DNA of 64,000 bases, from contig JAGOBA010000009.1 of NCBI GenBank assembly GCA_017983635.1, positions 62,001-126,000 of the forward strand, read 5' to 3'. Position numbers and translations under genes: made by a program. This DNA comes from Alphaproteobacteria bacterium (lineage in GTDB: Bacteria; Pseudomonadota; Alphaproteobacteria; Micropepsales; Micropepsaceae). Positions 8,244 to 15,310 of this stretch are shown piece after piece. The notes under the pieces are model-generated. The model was not told the DNA's origin, made no database searches, and worked only from the letters and a program-made list of their open reading frames with translations. Numbering within the stretch: position 1 is the first letter of the stretch; the number at the start of each line of letters is the position of its first letter.

Positions 8244-8323
8244 CGCTCTGTCCCCCCACCCGAAATTTCTCAGGCTCCGCCCTCGAAATTGTCGACCGCC
8301 CCGCAGTGGGGGCGGTTTTTCGC
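8244..8323. repeat. Right arm of inverted repeat flanking the DUF559 gene
   Basis: Reverse complement of the left arm at 7735-7802: GCTCTGTCCCCCCACCCGAAAT, then an extra CTCAGGCTCCGCC-type insert, then CTCGAAATTGTCGACC, then the hairpin CCGCCCCGCAGTGGGGGCGG at 8296-8315. On the plus strand the hairpin is followed by TTTTT at 8316-8320 and so also has the shape of a Rho-independent terminator, though no plus-strand gene ends just before it. Confidence 0.8.
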
Positions 8324-8334
8324 TTGGACTGCTG

Positions 8335-8955
8335 CTATTGCTCGCCAGCCTCAGGTGGTTCGGTGGTTGCCGACGCGGTCCCTTGCGCGGTGGGCTTGGC
8401 ATCGGTGCTTGCCGCCGCGTCGCGGCGGCGGGTGTTTTTGCGCTTTAGTTCGTCGGGATCGACGGTGCCGTCGCCGTTGCGGTCGGCGCGCATGGCTTGG
8501 GCGCGGGTTTTGCCTCCAAACTCGTCGGGGGTGATGACGCCGTCGAGGTTCCAATCGGCGGTGCGGAGCGTCTCGATGCTGTCACGGGCGCGGTCGGCCG
8601 GTGGACGCGAGGTGGCGTCGGGATGGGCGGCGCGCCAGGCTTCGTAGCGGGCGCGCTGATCGGCTTTGCGGGCGTCGTTGAAGCGCTGCACCTCGGCGGC
8701 ATCGAGCTTGCCGTCCGCGTTTGTGTCGACTTTGCCGAACTGCGCGGTAATAGTGGCGTCGACTTCGGCGCGGGTGATGCGGCCGTCTTTGTCTTCGTCG
8801 AAGCGCAGGAGTTGCGTGGCGCTGGTTCCGCTGGCCGTGCGGGGGGTGGCGGGGCGCTTGGCCGATCCCCAATCGGTGGCGAAAGCGACGGCTACGGCGC
8901 CGCCGACCAAGAGTAACGTGCCGGCACCGGCGGCGGCCCAGAGTTTGCTGTCCAT
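8335..8955 (-). CDS. Four-EF-hand secreted or anchored protein
   Basis: A 206-residue protein with a hydrophobic N-terminal segment (about 4-24, WAAAGAGTLLLVGGAVAVAF) acting as a signal or anchor. Four canonical calcium loops are visible: DEDKDGRITRAEV, DTNADGKLDAAEV, DWNLDGVITPDEF and DRNGDGTVDPDEL, in two pairs, with a Pro/Ala/Thr-rich tail. It is likely a periplasmic calcium-binding protein. The ATG at 8955 is preceded by a good GAGGAGA site. It is divergent from the OmpR/histidine-kinase pair that begins at 9131, which makes control by that pair plausible. It resembles the EF-hand lipoprotein at 7166-7702. Confidence 0.85.
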   Translation of the reverse strand: MDSKLWAAAGAGTLLLVGGAVAVAFATDWGSAKRPATPRTASGTSATQLLRFDEDKDGRITRAEVDATITAQFGKVDTNADGKLDAAEVQRFNDARKADQRARYEAWRAAHPDATSRPPADRARDSIETLRTADWNLDGVITPDEFGGKTRAQAMRADRNGDGTVDPDELKRKNTRRRDAAASTDAKPTAQGTASATTEPPEAGEQ

Positions 8956-9066
8956 TGGAAGTCTCCTCTCAAATTCACCCATAGGGTGTGCGTTGGATGA
9001 GGAGAACGTGACTTATTCTGCTGTGCTTTGCTGAAAACAACGGTCGCGACGGGTCGCGTGCCGAAG

Positions 9067-9094
9067 TTCTGACATAGTTTGTTACAATTCTGAC
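9067..9094 (+). promoter_or_regulatory. Direct repeat TTCTGAC x2, possible response-regulator site
   Basis: TTCTGAC occurs at 9067-9073 and again at 9088-9094, 21 bp (two helical turns) apart and in the same direction, in the gap between the divergent EF-hand gene and the response regulator gene. OmpR-family regulators typically bind direct repeats on one helix face, more often 10-11 bp apart. A TACAAT hexamer at 9083-9088 could be a -10 box. Function is inference. Confidence 0.35.
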
Positions 9095-9130
9095 CGCTCC
9101 TTCCGCGTCCCGCTTGCGGCACTTGCGCCC

Positions 9131-9850
9131 ATGACCGAAACGAGCCCGCATATTCTTGTCGTCGACGACGCCCGCGAGATTCGCGAGCCGTTGGTGAAGT
9201 ACCTGCAGAAGAACGGCTATCGCGCGATGGGAGCCGAGAGTGCGGCGGTCGCGCGCAAGCATCTACGGGCGCATGCGTTCGACTTGATCGTGCTCGACAT
9301 TCTGATGCCGGGCGAGGATGGGCTGAGCTTTTGCCGGTCGTTGCGGGAGACGAGCGGGGTGCCAGTCCTTTTTGCGACGGCCAAGGGGGAGACGGTCGAT
9401 CGCGTGGTCGGGATCGAGCTTGGCGCCGACGACTATGTCGTGAAGCCCTATGAGCCGCGTGAATTGCTCGCTCGGATCGGGGCTATCTTGCGGCGCGTGA
9501 ACGCGATGCCGCCTGTGCGCGAAACAGCAGCAGCGCGGGTACGCTTCGGACGATGGACGTTTGATACGGTGCGGCGCGAGCTCGTTGATGAGGCAGGGGT
9601 CGGGGCTGCGTTGTCAGGTGGCGAGTACAGTTTGCTTTGCGCTTTCCTTGCGCGGCCGAATATGACTTTGACCCGGGATCAGTTGCTCGATCTAACGAAG
9701 GGGCGGGATGCGGCTGCGTTCGATCGGTCCGTCGACAATGCGATCATGCGGCTTCGGCGCAAGATTGAGGTGGACCCGCGTGATCCGAAAATCATCAAGA
9801 CCGTTTGGGGTGGCGGCTACGTCTTTGCGGCTGAGCCGGTGGCGGCATGA
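9131..9850 (+). CDS. OmpR-family response regulator
   Basis: A 239-residue two-domain regulator. The receiver domain (1-120) has the acidic pair in VVDDAREI, the phospho-acceptor Asp56 in VLDILMPGEDG, and the conserved FATAKGE and DDYVVKPYEPREL Lys. The C-terminal winged helix (about 135-235) has LSGGEYSLLCAFL, RDQLLDL, RSVDNAIMRLRRKIE and KTVWGGGYVF. It overlaps the kinase gene by ATGA. Signal is unknown; the divergent EF-hand gene is a candidate target. Confidence 0.93.
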   Translation: MTETSPHILVVDDAREIREPLVKYLQKNGYRAMGAESAAVARKHLRAHAFDLIVLDILMPGEDGLSFCRSLRETSGVPVLFATAKGETVDRVVGIELGADDYVVKPYEPRELLARIGAILRRVNAMPPVRETAAARVRFGRWTFDTVRRELVDEAGVGAALSGGEYSLLCAFLARPNMTLTRDQLLDLTKGRDAAAFDRSVDNAIMRLRRKIEVDPRDPKIIKTVWGGGYVFAAEPVAA

Positions 9851-11175
9851 GGGTTCCCCTTTGGCTTGAGCTTTCGGCCGCAATCTTGTTGGCGCTGTTG
9901 GCGTCGAATGCCGTCACGTTCACGATTGCCGAAGTGCAGCGCTCGCGCGAAATCAAGGCGGAGCGGCTTGGGGCGATGGAGGACCGGTTGACCGCGCTGA
10001 TGGGTTTGCTGTCGCGGTTACCGGAGGCCGAGCGGGAGGCGCTGTTCAAGGTGGCCTCCGTACGGCGTGAGCGCGTGTCGATCGGGAAGATTCCGCGCGT
10101 AGCGGCCGAGGCTGAGCGCGATGCAACGGCGGAAGGGCGGTTGCGTTCGGCGCTTGGCGTGTTGGCAGTCGGGGAGGTCCGGGTGGCCAAGCGCGGGTCA
10201 CCCGACGTGTTGCCGTTTATGCCCGCGAAACGTGCGGGGATAGAGCGGCTGAGCGTTGCGGTCGCGATCGCGCCGGGACAGTGGCTGAACGCAGAGTTCT
10301 TTTGGCCGGAGGGGGCGAACCTGCTACCGGGGTTGCTGTTGTCGGCTGGCGTTGCGTCTCTCGCTTTGTTGATCGTATCGGTCTCGTTGGCCTACCGGCT
10401 GTCGCTGCCGTTGCAGCGCTTGTCGATGGCGTCGACGGCGATGGCGGCGGGTAAGGCTGGGCCGCCGATTCCCGAGAGCGGGCCGTTCGTTCTGCGCAAC
10501 GCGGCACGGGCGTTCAACACAATGTCGCAACGGTTGATGACGATGCTGGAGAACCAGCGGACGTTGCTGGGTTCTATCGCGCACGACTTGCGCACACCGA
10601 TTACTTCGTTGCGGCTGAAGAGTGAATTCATCGACGAAGCGGACGTGAAGGCCGGTATGTGCGCCAGCCTCGATGAGCTTCAGGCGACGACGGAGGCGGC
10701 GCTGGATGCCGCGCGTACGGGGATGGGCGAAGAGCCATTGCGCGACGTCGATGTGGCCGCGCTGATCGAGAGTGTGTGCAGCGACTTGGCAGATTTGGGG
10801 CAGGACGTTCAGTTTCGGGAAGCTGCTGCGGCGCCGGCCCAGTGCCGGCCGAATGAGATCAAACGCGCGGTGCGCAATCTGATCGAGAATGCCGTGAAGT
10901 ATGGGAAGCGAGCGCGGGTAGCGATCGAGAGCGAGCTGAAGTTCGTCTCGGTATTTGTCGATGACGACGGCGACGGTTTGCGCGCGGAGACGGTTGCGCG
11001 GGTGTTCGAGCCGTTCGCGCGTGGTGAGGGTGTGCCTGCGAAAGGTTTTGGGCTTGGCTTGACGCTTGCGCGGGCGATAGCGCGCGGGCATGGCGGGGAC
11101 GTCGCCCTCGCCAACCGCGAAGGTGGTGGCATGCGGGCGACGCTGATGCTCAGGCGCGCGGCGGCAGCGGGATAA
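9847..11175 (+). CDS. Membrane sensor histidine kinase
   Basis: A 442-residue kinase. It has a first membrane helix near 6-24, a periplasmic sensor region of about 130 residues without recognised motif, a second helix at about 158-181, a HAMP domain, the HisKA motif GSIAHDLRTPITSLRL with phospho-accepting His246, and the ATPase lobe with NLIENAVKYGKRA (N box), DDDGDGL (G1) and GFGLGLTLARAIARGHGG (G2). It partners the upstream response regulator, sharing an ATGA overlap. It ends with a 26-bp convergent overlap with the DUF1295 gene. Confidence 0.92.
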   Translation: MRVPLWLELSAAILLALLASNAVTFTIAEVQRSREIKAERLGAMEDRLTALMGLLSRLPEAEREALFKVASVRRERVSIGKIPRVAAEAERDATAEGRLRSALGVLAVGEVRVAKRGSPDVLPFMPAKRAGIERLSVAVAIAPGQWLNAEFFWPEGANLLPGLLLSAGVASLALLIVSVSLAYRLSLPLQRLSMASTAMAAGKAGPPIPESGPFVLRNAARAFNTMSQRLMTMLENQRTLLGSIAHDLRTPITSLRLKSEFIDEADVKAGMCASLDELQATTEAALDAARTGMGEEPLRDVDVAALIESVCSDLADLGQDVQFREAAAAPAQCRPNEIKRAVRNLIENAVKYGKRARVAIESELKFVSVFVDDDGDGLRAETVARVFEPFARGEGVPAKGFGLGLTLARAIARGHGGDVALANREGGGMRATLMLRRAAAAG

Positions 11176-11938
11176 AGCCGGAGGTGCGGCGGACGTATTC
11201 TTCGTAGCCGGGCTTGCTGCGTTTTAGGTGGCCCTCGACAGTGGGGACGCCGCTAAGTTGGGTGAGGAGGTAAGTCATCAGCACGGGGCCGGGAAGCGAC
11301 CAGGCGGCGAAGCCGGCGTCGGCCGCGATGAGGTAGAGGCCCCACCAGACGCAGGCGTCGCCGAAGTAGTTCGGGTGTCGGGTGTAGCGCCAGAGGCCGG
11401 TGTCGAGGACCTTGCCCGCGTTCGCCGGGTTGGCGCGGAAGCTGGTGAGCTGCCAGTCGCCGATCGATTCGAAGGCGATGCCGATGACGGCGAGCGCGAT
11501 GCCGGCCCAAGCGAGGGTACCAAGTGTTTGCGCGTGGCCCATTTGGCCGAGTTGGACGGGGAGGCTGACCAGCCATTGCAGCGGCGCTTGCAAGGCGAAG
11601 ACCATCACAAGGGCAGCCCAACCGAAACTCCAGCCGCGGCGGGCTTGCGCCTTGCCTAGGATTGCGACGTACCGGCGATCCGGCCCATGTTGCCGCCAGC
11701 GCCAGAGGAGATAGAGACCCAGGCGCAGACCCCAGACCATGCAGAGCGCGGTGAGTGCCGTCGCGTGGGGAGAGCCGGGGGCGTTCATGAAACTGACCCA
11801 GGCGGTGACGACAAGGCCCAGCGCCCACCAGCTGTCGATGAAGCTCACGTCCTTTAGACGCAGCGAGACCAGCCAGAGCGCCAGAAAGCAAAGCGCGGTA
11901 ACGAGTGCGTTGACGAAGAGAACTGCCGCGATGACCAT
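11150..11938 (-). CDS. DUF1295 / steroid 5-alpha-reductase-like membrane protein
   Basis: A 262-residue polytopic inner-membrane protein, about six or seven helices. It matches DUF1295: KDVSFIDSWWALGLV near the N-terminus and the C-terminal RYTRHPNYFGDACVWWGLYL motif that binds NADPH in the related ICMT and steroid reductase families. Likely a membrane oxidoreductase or methyltransferase acting on a lipid. It starts three bases after the P450 stop, so the two are almost surely one transcript, which hints at a shared lipid or hydrocarbon substrate; that is inference. Confidence 0.85.
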   Translation of the reverse strand: MVIAAVLFVNALVTALCFLALWLVSLRLKDVSFIDSWWALGLVVTAWVSFMNAPGSPHATALTALCMVWGLRLGLYLLWRWRQHGPDRRYVAILGKAQARRGWSFGWAALVMVFALQAPLQWLVSLPVQLGQMGHAQTLGTLAWAGIALAVIGIAFESIGDWQLTSFRANPANAGKVLDTGLWRYTRHPNYFGDACVWWGLYLIAADAGFAAWSLPGPVLMTYLLTQLSGVPTVEGHLKRSKPGYEEYVRRTSGFIPLPPRA

Positions 11939-11941
11939 TCG

Positions 11942-13189
11942 TTAGCCCGGAATGCGAACCGGGACATGAGAATAACCATGCACGAAGTTCGACTTCACGC
12001 GCGTCGGTTCTCCCATCAGCTCGATCTTCGGGAAGCGCTTCAGGATCTCTTCCCAGATGATCTTCAACTGCATTTCGGCGACGCGATTGCCCATACAGCG
12101 GTGGATGCCGAAGCCGAACGATAGGTGATGGCGCGGGTTGTCGCGGTCGATGATGAACTCGTTCGGGCGATCGATCTCGGTCTCATCTCGGTTGCCGGAG
12201 ATGTACCACATGACGATCTTGTCGCCTTTTTTTATCGTCTTGCCGCCGACGATGCCGTCCGCAATCGCGGTGCGGCGCATGTGGGCGAGTGGGGTCTGCC
12301 AGCGGATGATCTCAGACACCATCGAGGGAACGAGGGCCGGGTTGGTGCGGAGCTTGTCGTGTTCCTTCGGGTTTTGGTTGAGCGCGACGACGCCGCCCGA
12401 GATCGAGTTGCGGGTCGTGTCGTTACCGCCGACGATCAAGAGCATCAACGTGCCCAAGAACAGCAACGGGTCCTTGTGCATGTCCTTGGTCGATGGGCCG
12501 CGGGCGAGGAGCGAGATGAAGTCGAAGCCGGGCTTGTCCGTGTTCACGCGCTCATTCCAGAGCTTGGTGAAGTAAGCCAGGCACTCCATGAGAATTTCCT
12601 GGCGCCGCGCCATCGGAATGGCGTCGTTGCCGACGGTCTCCGAAGATGTCGTCACGTCGGACCAATAAGGTAGCAGGTGGCGGTCCTCGAACGGGAAGTC
12701 AAAGAGCGTCGCCAGCATCTGCGTCGTCAGTTCGATCGACACATGGTCGACCCAGTTGAATGTTTCGTTGCGCGGCAGGACGTCGAGGATTTTTCCGGCG
12801 CGCTCGCGGATGATCGGTTCCAGCTCGACGAGGCGAGCCGGGCTGACGGCGGGTGTTACGGTCTTGCGGTGATCGTCGTGAATCGGCGGGTCCATCGCGA
12901 TAAACATCGGCGGGGCGAATTCCCGCGGCGCGTCGCCGATCACGATGTCGGGGTATGACGAGAAGATCGTGTGGCTGGTTTCGACCTGCACGATGTCTTT
13001 GAACTTCGTGATCGACCAATAGGGGCCGAAGTCGCTTTGCGGCGTGTAGTGGACTGGGTCGTCGCGGCGGAGCCTGGCGAAATAGTCCCAATGCTCGTTG
13101 CGTTCAAAAAGTTCGGCATTGCTAGCATCGATCTCGGAGAGCGGCATCGTCCAGGGATCGGGCGTGCGCCGCTGCTTTGCAGTCGACAT
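11942..13189 (-). CDS. Cytochrome P450, CYP153-like
   Basis: A 415-residue soluble bacterial P450. The I-helix oxygen-binding motif is LIVGGNDTTRNSISGG, the K-helix ExxR is in SEIIRWQTPLAHMRRTA, and the haem loop is FGFGIHRCMGNRVAEMQL with thiolate ligand Cys365. The GGNDTTRN I-helix and the WQTPLAHMRR stretch are features I associate with CYP153, terminal hydroxylases of alkanes and fatty acids. CYP153 systems need a ferredoxin and reductase; none is next to it. A GAGGAAG ribosome site precedes the ATG. It is followed within three bases by the DUF1295 gene. Confidence 0.88.
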   Translation of the reverse strand: MSTAKQRRTPDPWTMPLSEIDASNAELFERNEHWDYFARLRRDDPVHYTPQSDFGPYWSITKFKDIVQVETSHTIFSSYPDIVIGDAPREFAPPMFIAMDPPIHDDHRKTVTPAVSPARLVELEPIIRERAGKILDVLPRNETFNWVDHVSIELTTQMLATLFDFPFEDRHLLPYWSDVTTSSETVGNDAIPMARRQEILMECLAYFTKLWNERVNTDKPGFDFISLLARGPSTKDMHKDPLLFLGTLMLLIVGGNDTTRNSISGGVVALNQNPKEHDKLRTNPALVPSMVSEIIRWQTPLAHMRRTAIADGIVGGKTIKKGDKIVMWYISGNRDETEIDRPNEFIIDRDNPRHHLSFGFGIHRCMGNRVAEMQLKIIWEEILKRFPKIELMGEPTRVKSNFVHGYSHVPVRIPG

Positions 13190-13256
13190 GAGTGCTTCCT
13201 CGGCATTTGTGTTTTGCCGGGGAGGTTAAGTCAGTTCGACGCGTTGCGCTAGACGC

Positions 13257-14153
13257 TTACGCGCTTCGCCCTTCGGCCGCAATGCGGGCGACTTCAGCCA
13301 AGATGGCTTGATGGTCGTCGCGCATGTCGTCTGTCGTCTGCGGGACGTTGAGGTAGGCGGTGACGATGACGGGCGTTCCCTCCGGCGGCCATGCGATAGC
13401 GACGTCGTTGTACTTTCCCGTTTTGCCGTCGAGCCCGGTGCCGGTTTTGTCGCCGGCCCGCCAGGTCTTGGGGAGCCCGGCGCGGATACGCTTTGTGCCG
13501 GTGCCGGTGTCGATCATCCACTGAATGAGGAGCTCGCGCGAGGCCGGTTTGAGGAGGTCGCCCGTTAGAATCTTGCGAAGCGTCGCGGCCATGGCGGCCG
13601 GTGTGGTCGTGTCGCGTTCGTCGGTCGCGTCGCTGGCGTTTAGATCCGGCTCGTAGCGGTCGAGCCTTGTCGCGGTGTCACCGAGCTCGCGGAAAAACTG
13701 AGTGAAGGCCGCCGGGCCGCCGAGTTGCTTGAGGAGAAGATTGGCGGCGACGTTATCGCTTTTCTTTTGCCCAGCCTCTGCCAGATCGCGAACGGTCATA
13801 CCGCCCCTGCCGAGGTTGGCTTCCGTGACAGGGGCGTAGAACACCATGTCTGCTTGGGTGTACGGCACCACGGTGTCGAGGCTTAGCGTTCCGCGATCGG
13901 CGCGTTGCAGGATAGCTGCCGCGAGCGGGAGCTTGAACGTGGAGCACATCGCAAAGCGCTCATGCACGCGGTGGCCAGTCATGTGTCCGGTGGCGGTGTC
14001 GAGAATGCACGCGCCGAGGCGCCCGAGGGATCTCTCCTCAAGCTTGGCGAGCGCACGCTTCGTGAGGTCGATACGTGGTTTCGCTTGCGCGAGGGGCGCC
14101 GCAAACATTGCGCTTGCGGCGGTCAGGATCGTTCGGCGCGAGAGTGTGTTCAT
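13257..14153 (-). CDS. Class A beta-lactamase
   Basis: A 298-residue serine beta-lactamase with all class A motifs: STFK (Ser71, Lys74), KSDN (Ser132-Asn134), RYEPDLN with the general-base Glu168, and DKTGTG (Lys236). The N-terminus has a twin Arg in LSRRTILTAA, suggesting Tat export, with cleavage after LAQA. The residue before the active Ser is Cys, but there is no Cys two after KTG, so the disulfide of class A carbapenemases is absent. It hydrolyses beta-lactams in the periplasm; spectrum cannot be read. It lies between an SDR and a P450 gene with small gaps, with no AmpR-like regulator, so it looks like an intrinsic chromosomal gene. Confidence 0.93.
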   Translation of the reverse strand: MNTLSRRTILTAASAMFAAPLAQAKPRIDLTKRALAKLEERSLGRLGACILDTATGHMTGHRVHERFAMCSTFKLPLAAAILQRADRGTLSLDTVVPYTQADMVFYAPVTEANLGRGGMTVRDLAEAGQKKSDNVAANLLLKQLGGPAAFTQFFRELGDTATRLDRYEPDLNASDATDERDTTTPAAMAATLRKILTGDLLKPASRELLIQWMIDTGTGTKRIRAGLPKTWRAGDKTGTGLDGKTGKYNDVAIAWPPEGTPVIVTAYLNVPQTTDDMRDDHQAILAEVARIAAEGRSA

Positions 14154-14205
14154 GGGCGCGAGTTCACCATTGCGGCGTCGGCCGCGCTAGTGACGCCGGT
14201 CACCC

Positions 14206-15174
14206 TTACGAAAAGCCCTTCCAATGTCCGGCCGCGCGAAGTCGGTCGACAAAGGCTTGCTCGTAGGCTTGTTCGGGGGCCTCGCGCACAAGGCCGTCCA
14301 TGCATTCGGCGTCGGCGCCGATCAGGATGCGCCATTTTTCTTCGCGCACGCCGTTCAGGATGATGGTTGCGGCCTGGGCGGCGGAGGTTGGGGCGTTCGC
14401 TTCGAACTGGCGCGCCATTTCCTGCATCATTTGCTGGATTTGCTCGTCGGTGAAGGTGTCAGCGGGGAAGCCCATGCCCTTGATCGAGCGGCGGGCGTCG
14501 GCGATTTCTTTCGCGGACATCTCCTTGATGCTGTGACCGGTGAGAACTTTGCGGGAGTTCTCGACGATCGAGGTGCCGACGTGGCCGGGCATCACGACCG
14601 AGCACTTCACGTGCGGCGCGTTCAGACGGAGGTCGTTGATCAGGCCTTCGGTGAAGCCCTTGACCGCGAATTTCGCGGCGGGGTAGGCGGTGTGCGCGCG
14701 CGTGGGGCCAAGCGAGGCCCAGAAGCCGTTGACGCTCGACGTGTTGACGATGTGTGCTTCCTTCGCTTTCAGAACCATGGGCATGAAGGCGCGGCAGGCG
14801 TAGTAGACGCCGTACCAGCAAACGTTGAACGTCTTTTCCCACTCGTCGCGCGGGCTGTTGATAAAGCTCGGGCCGCCGCCGATACCGGCGTTGTTGAACA
14901 GCAGGTGTATGTGGTCGGTGTCGAGCTCGCGGGCGACGGCATCGCGGAACTTGAGGATTTGCTCCTCGTTCGACACGTCGGCAACGAAGGTCGTGACACG
15001 CGTGCCTTGCGGCGCGTTCGTCTGGCAGAGCCGTTTCGTCTCCGCCATGTTCTCTGCCGAGACGTCACACATAGCGACGGTGCAACCTTCGGCGACGAGC
15101 TGCTTGGCGAGTTCGCGGCCCATACCCGTGCCGCCGCCGGTGATGACGGCGATTTTTCCGTTGAATTCCTTCAT
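14206..15174 (-). CDS. Short-chain dehydrogenase/reductase
   Basis: A 322-residue SDR, longer than the classical 250. It has the Rossmann motif TGGGTGMGRELA, NNAGIGG, the catalytic Ser in NTSSVNGFWA, and YPAAK with the catalytic Tyr and Lys. After the core there is an extra C-terminal helical part (about 240-322) that includes AADAECMDGLV-type sequence. It likely oxidises or reduces an alcohol or ketone with NAD(P). The ATG at 15174 is set by an AGGAG site nine bases upstream. It heads a leftward run with beta-lactamase, P450 and DUF1295. Confidence 0.88.
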   Translation of the reverse strand: MKEFNGKIAVITGGGTGMGRELAKQLVAEGCTVAMCDVSAENMAETKRLCQTNAPQGTRVTTFVADVSNEEQILKFRDAVARELDTDHIHLLFNNAGIGGGPSFINSPRDEWEKTFNVCWYGVYYACRAFMPMVLKAKEAHIVNTSSVNGFWASLGPTRAHTAYPAAKFAVKGFTEGLINDLRLNAPHVKCSVVMPGHVGTSIVENSRKVLTGHSIKEMSAKEIADARRSIKGMGFPADTFTDEQIQQMMQEMARQFEANAPTSAAQAATIILNGVREEKWRILIGADAECMDGLVREAPEQAYEQAFVDRLRAAGHWKGFS

Positions 15175-15253
15175 CGCAATGTCTCCTTGTGCCCCCATTA
15201 ACAGCAGTCCAGGGTTGGGCGACAAGATGTAATTCGCGTGTTGAGCGAGAGGG

Positions 15254-15281
15254 TTGAAGTCGGCCTGCGCGCTGCTATGTT
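15254..15281 (+). promoter_or_regulatory. Candidate sigma-70 promoter for the M16 peptidase gene
   Basis: TTGAAG at 15254-15259 and TATGTT at 15276-15281 are separated by 16 bp, 29 bp before the chosen ATG at 15311. Each box matches four of six consensus bases. The region is the divergent gap between the SDR and peptidase genes. Confidence 0.35.
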
Positions 15282-15310
15282 CCGCTGCGATTCACAAGGG
15301 GTTTCCTCAC

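Noticed and set aside
8296..8320. Hairpin plus TTTTT as a normal plus-strand terminator
   Set aside because: No plus-strand gene ends just before it, and the hairpin is an exact part of the inverted arm flanking the DUF559 gene.
13257..14153. Beta-lactamase as a carbapenemase because of Cys before the active Ser
   Set aside because: The partner Cys two residues after KTG is Gly here, so the defining disulfide cannot form.
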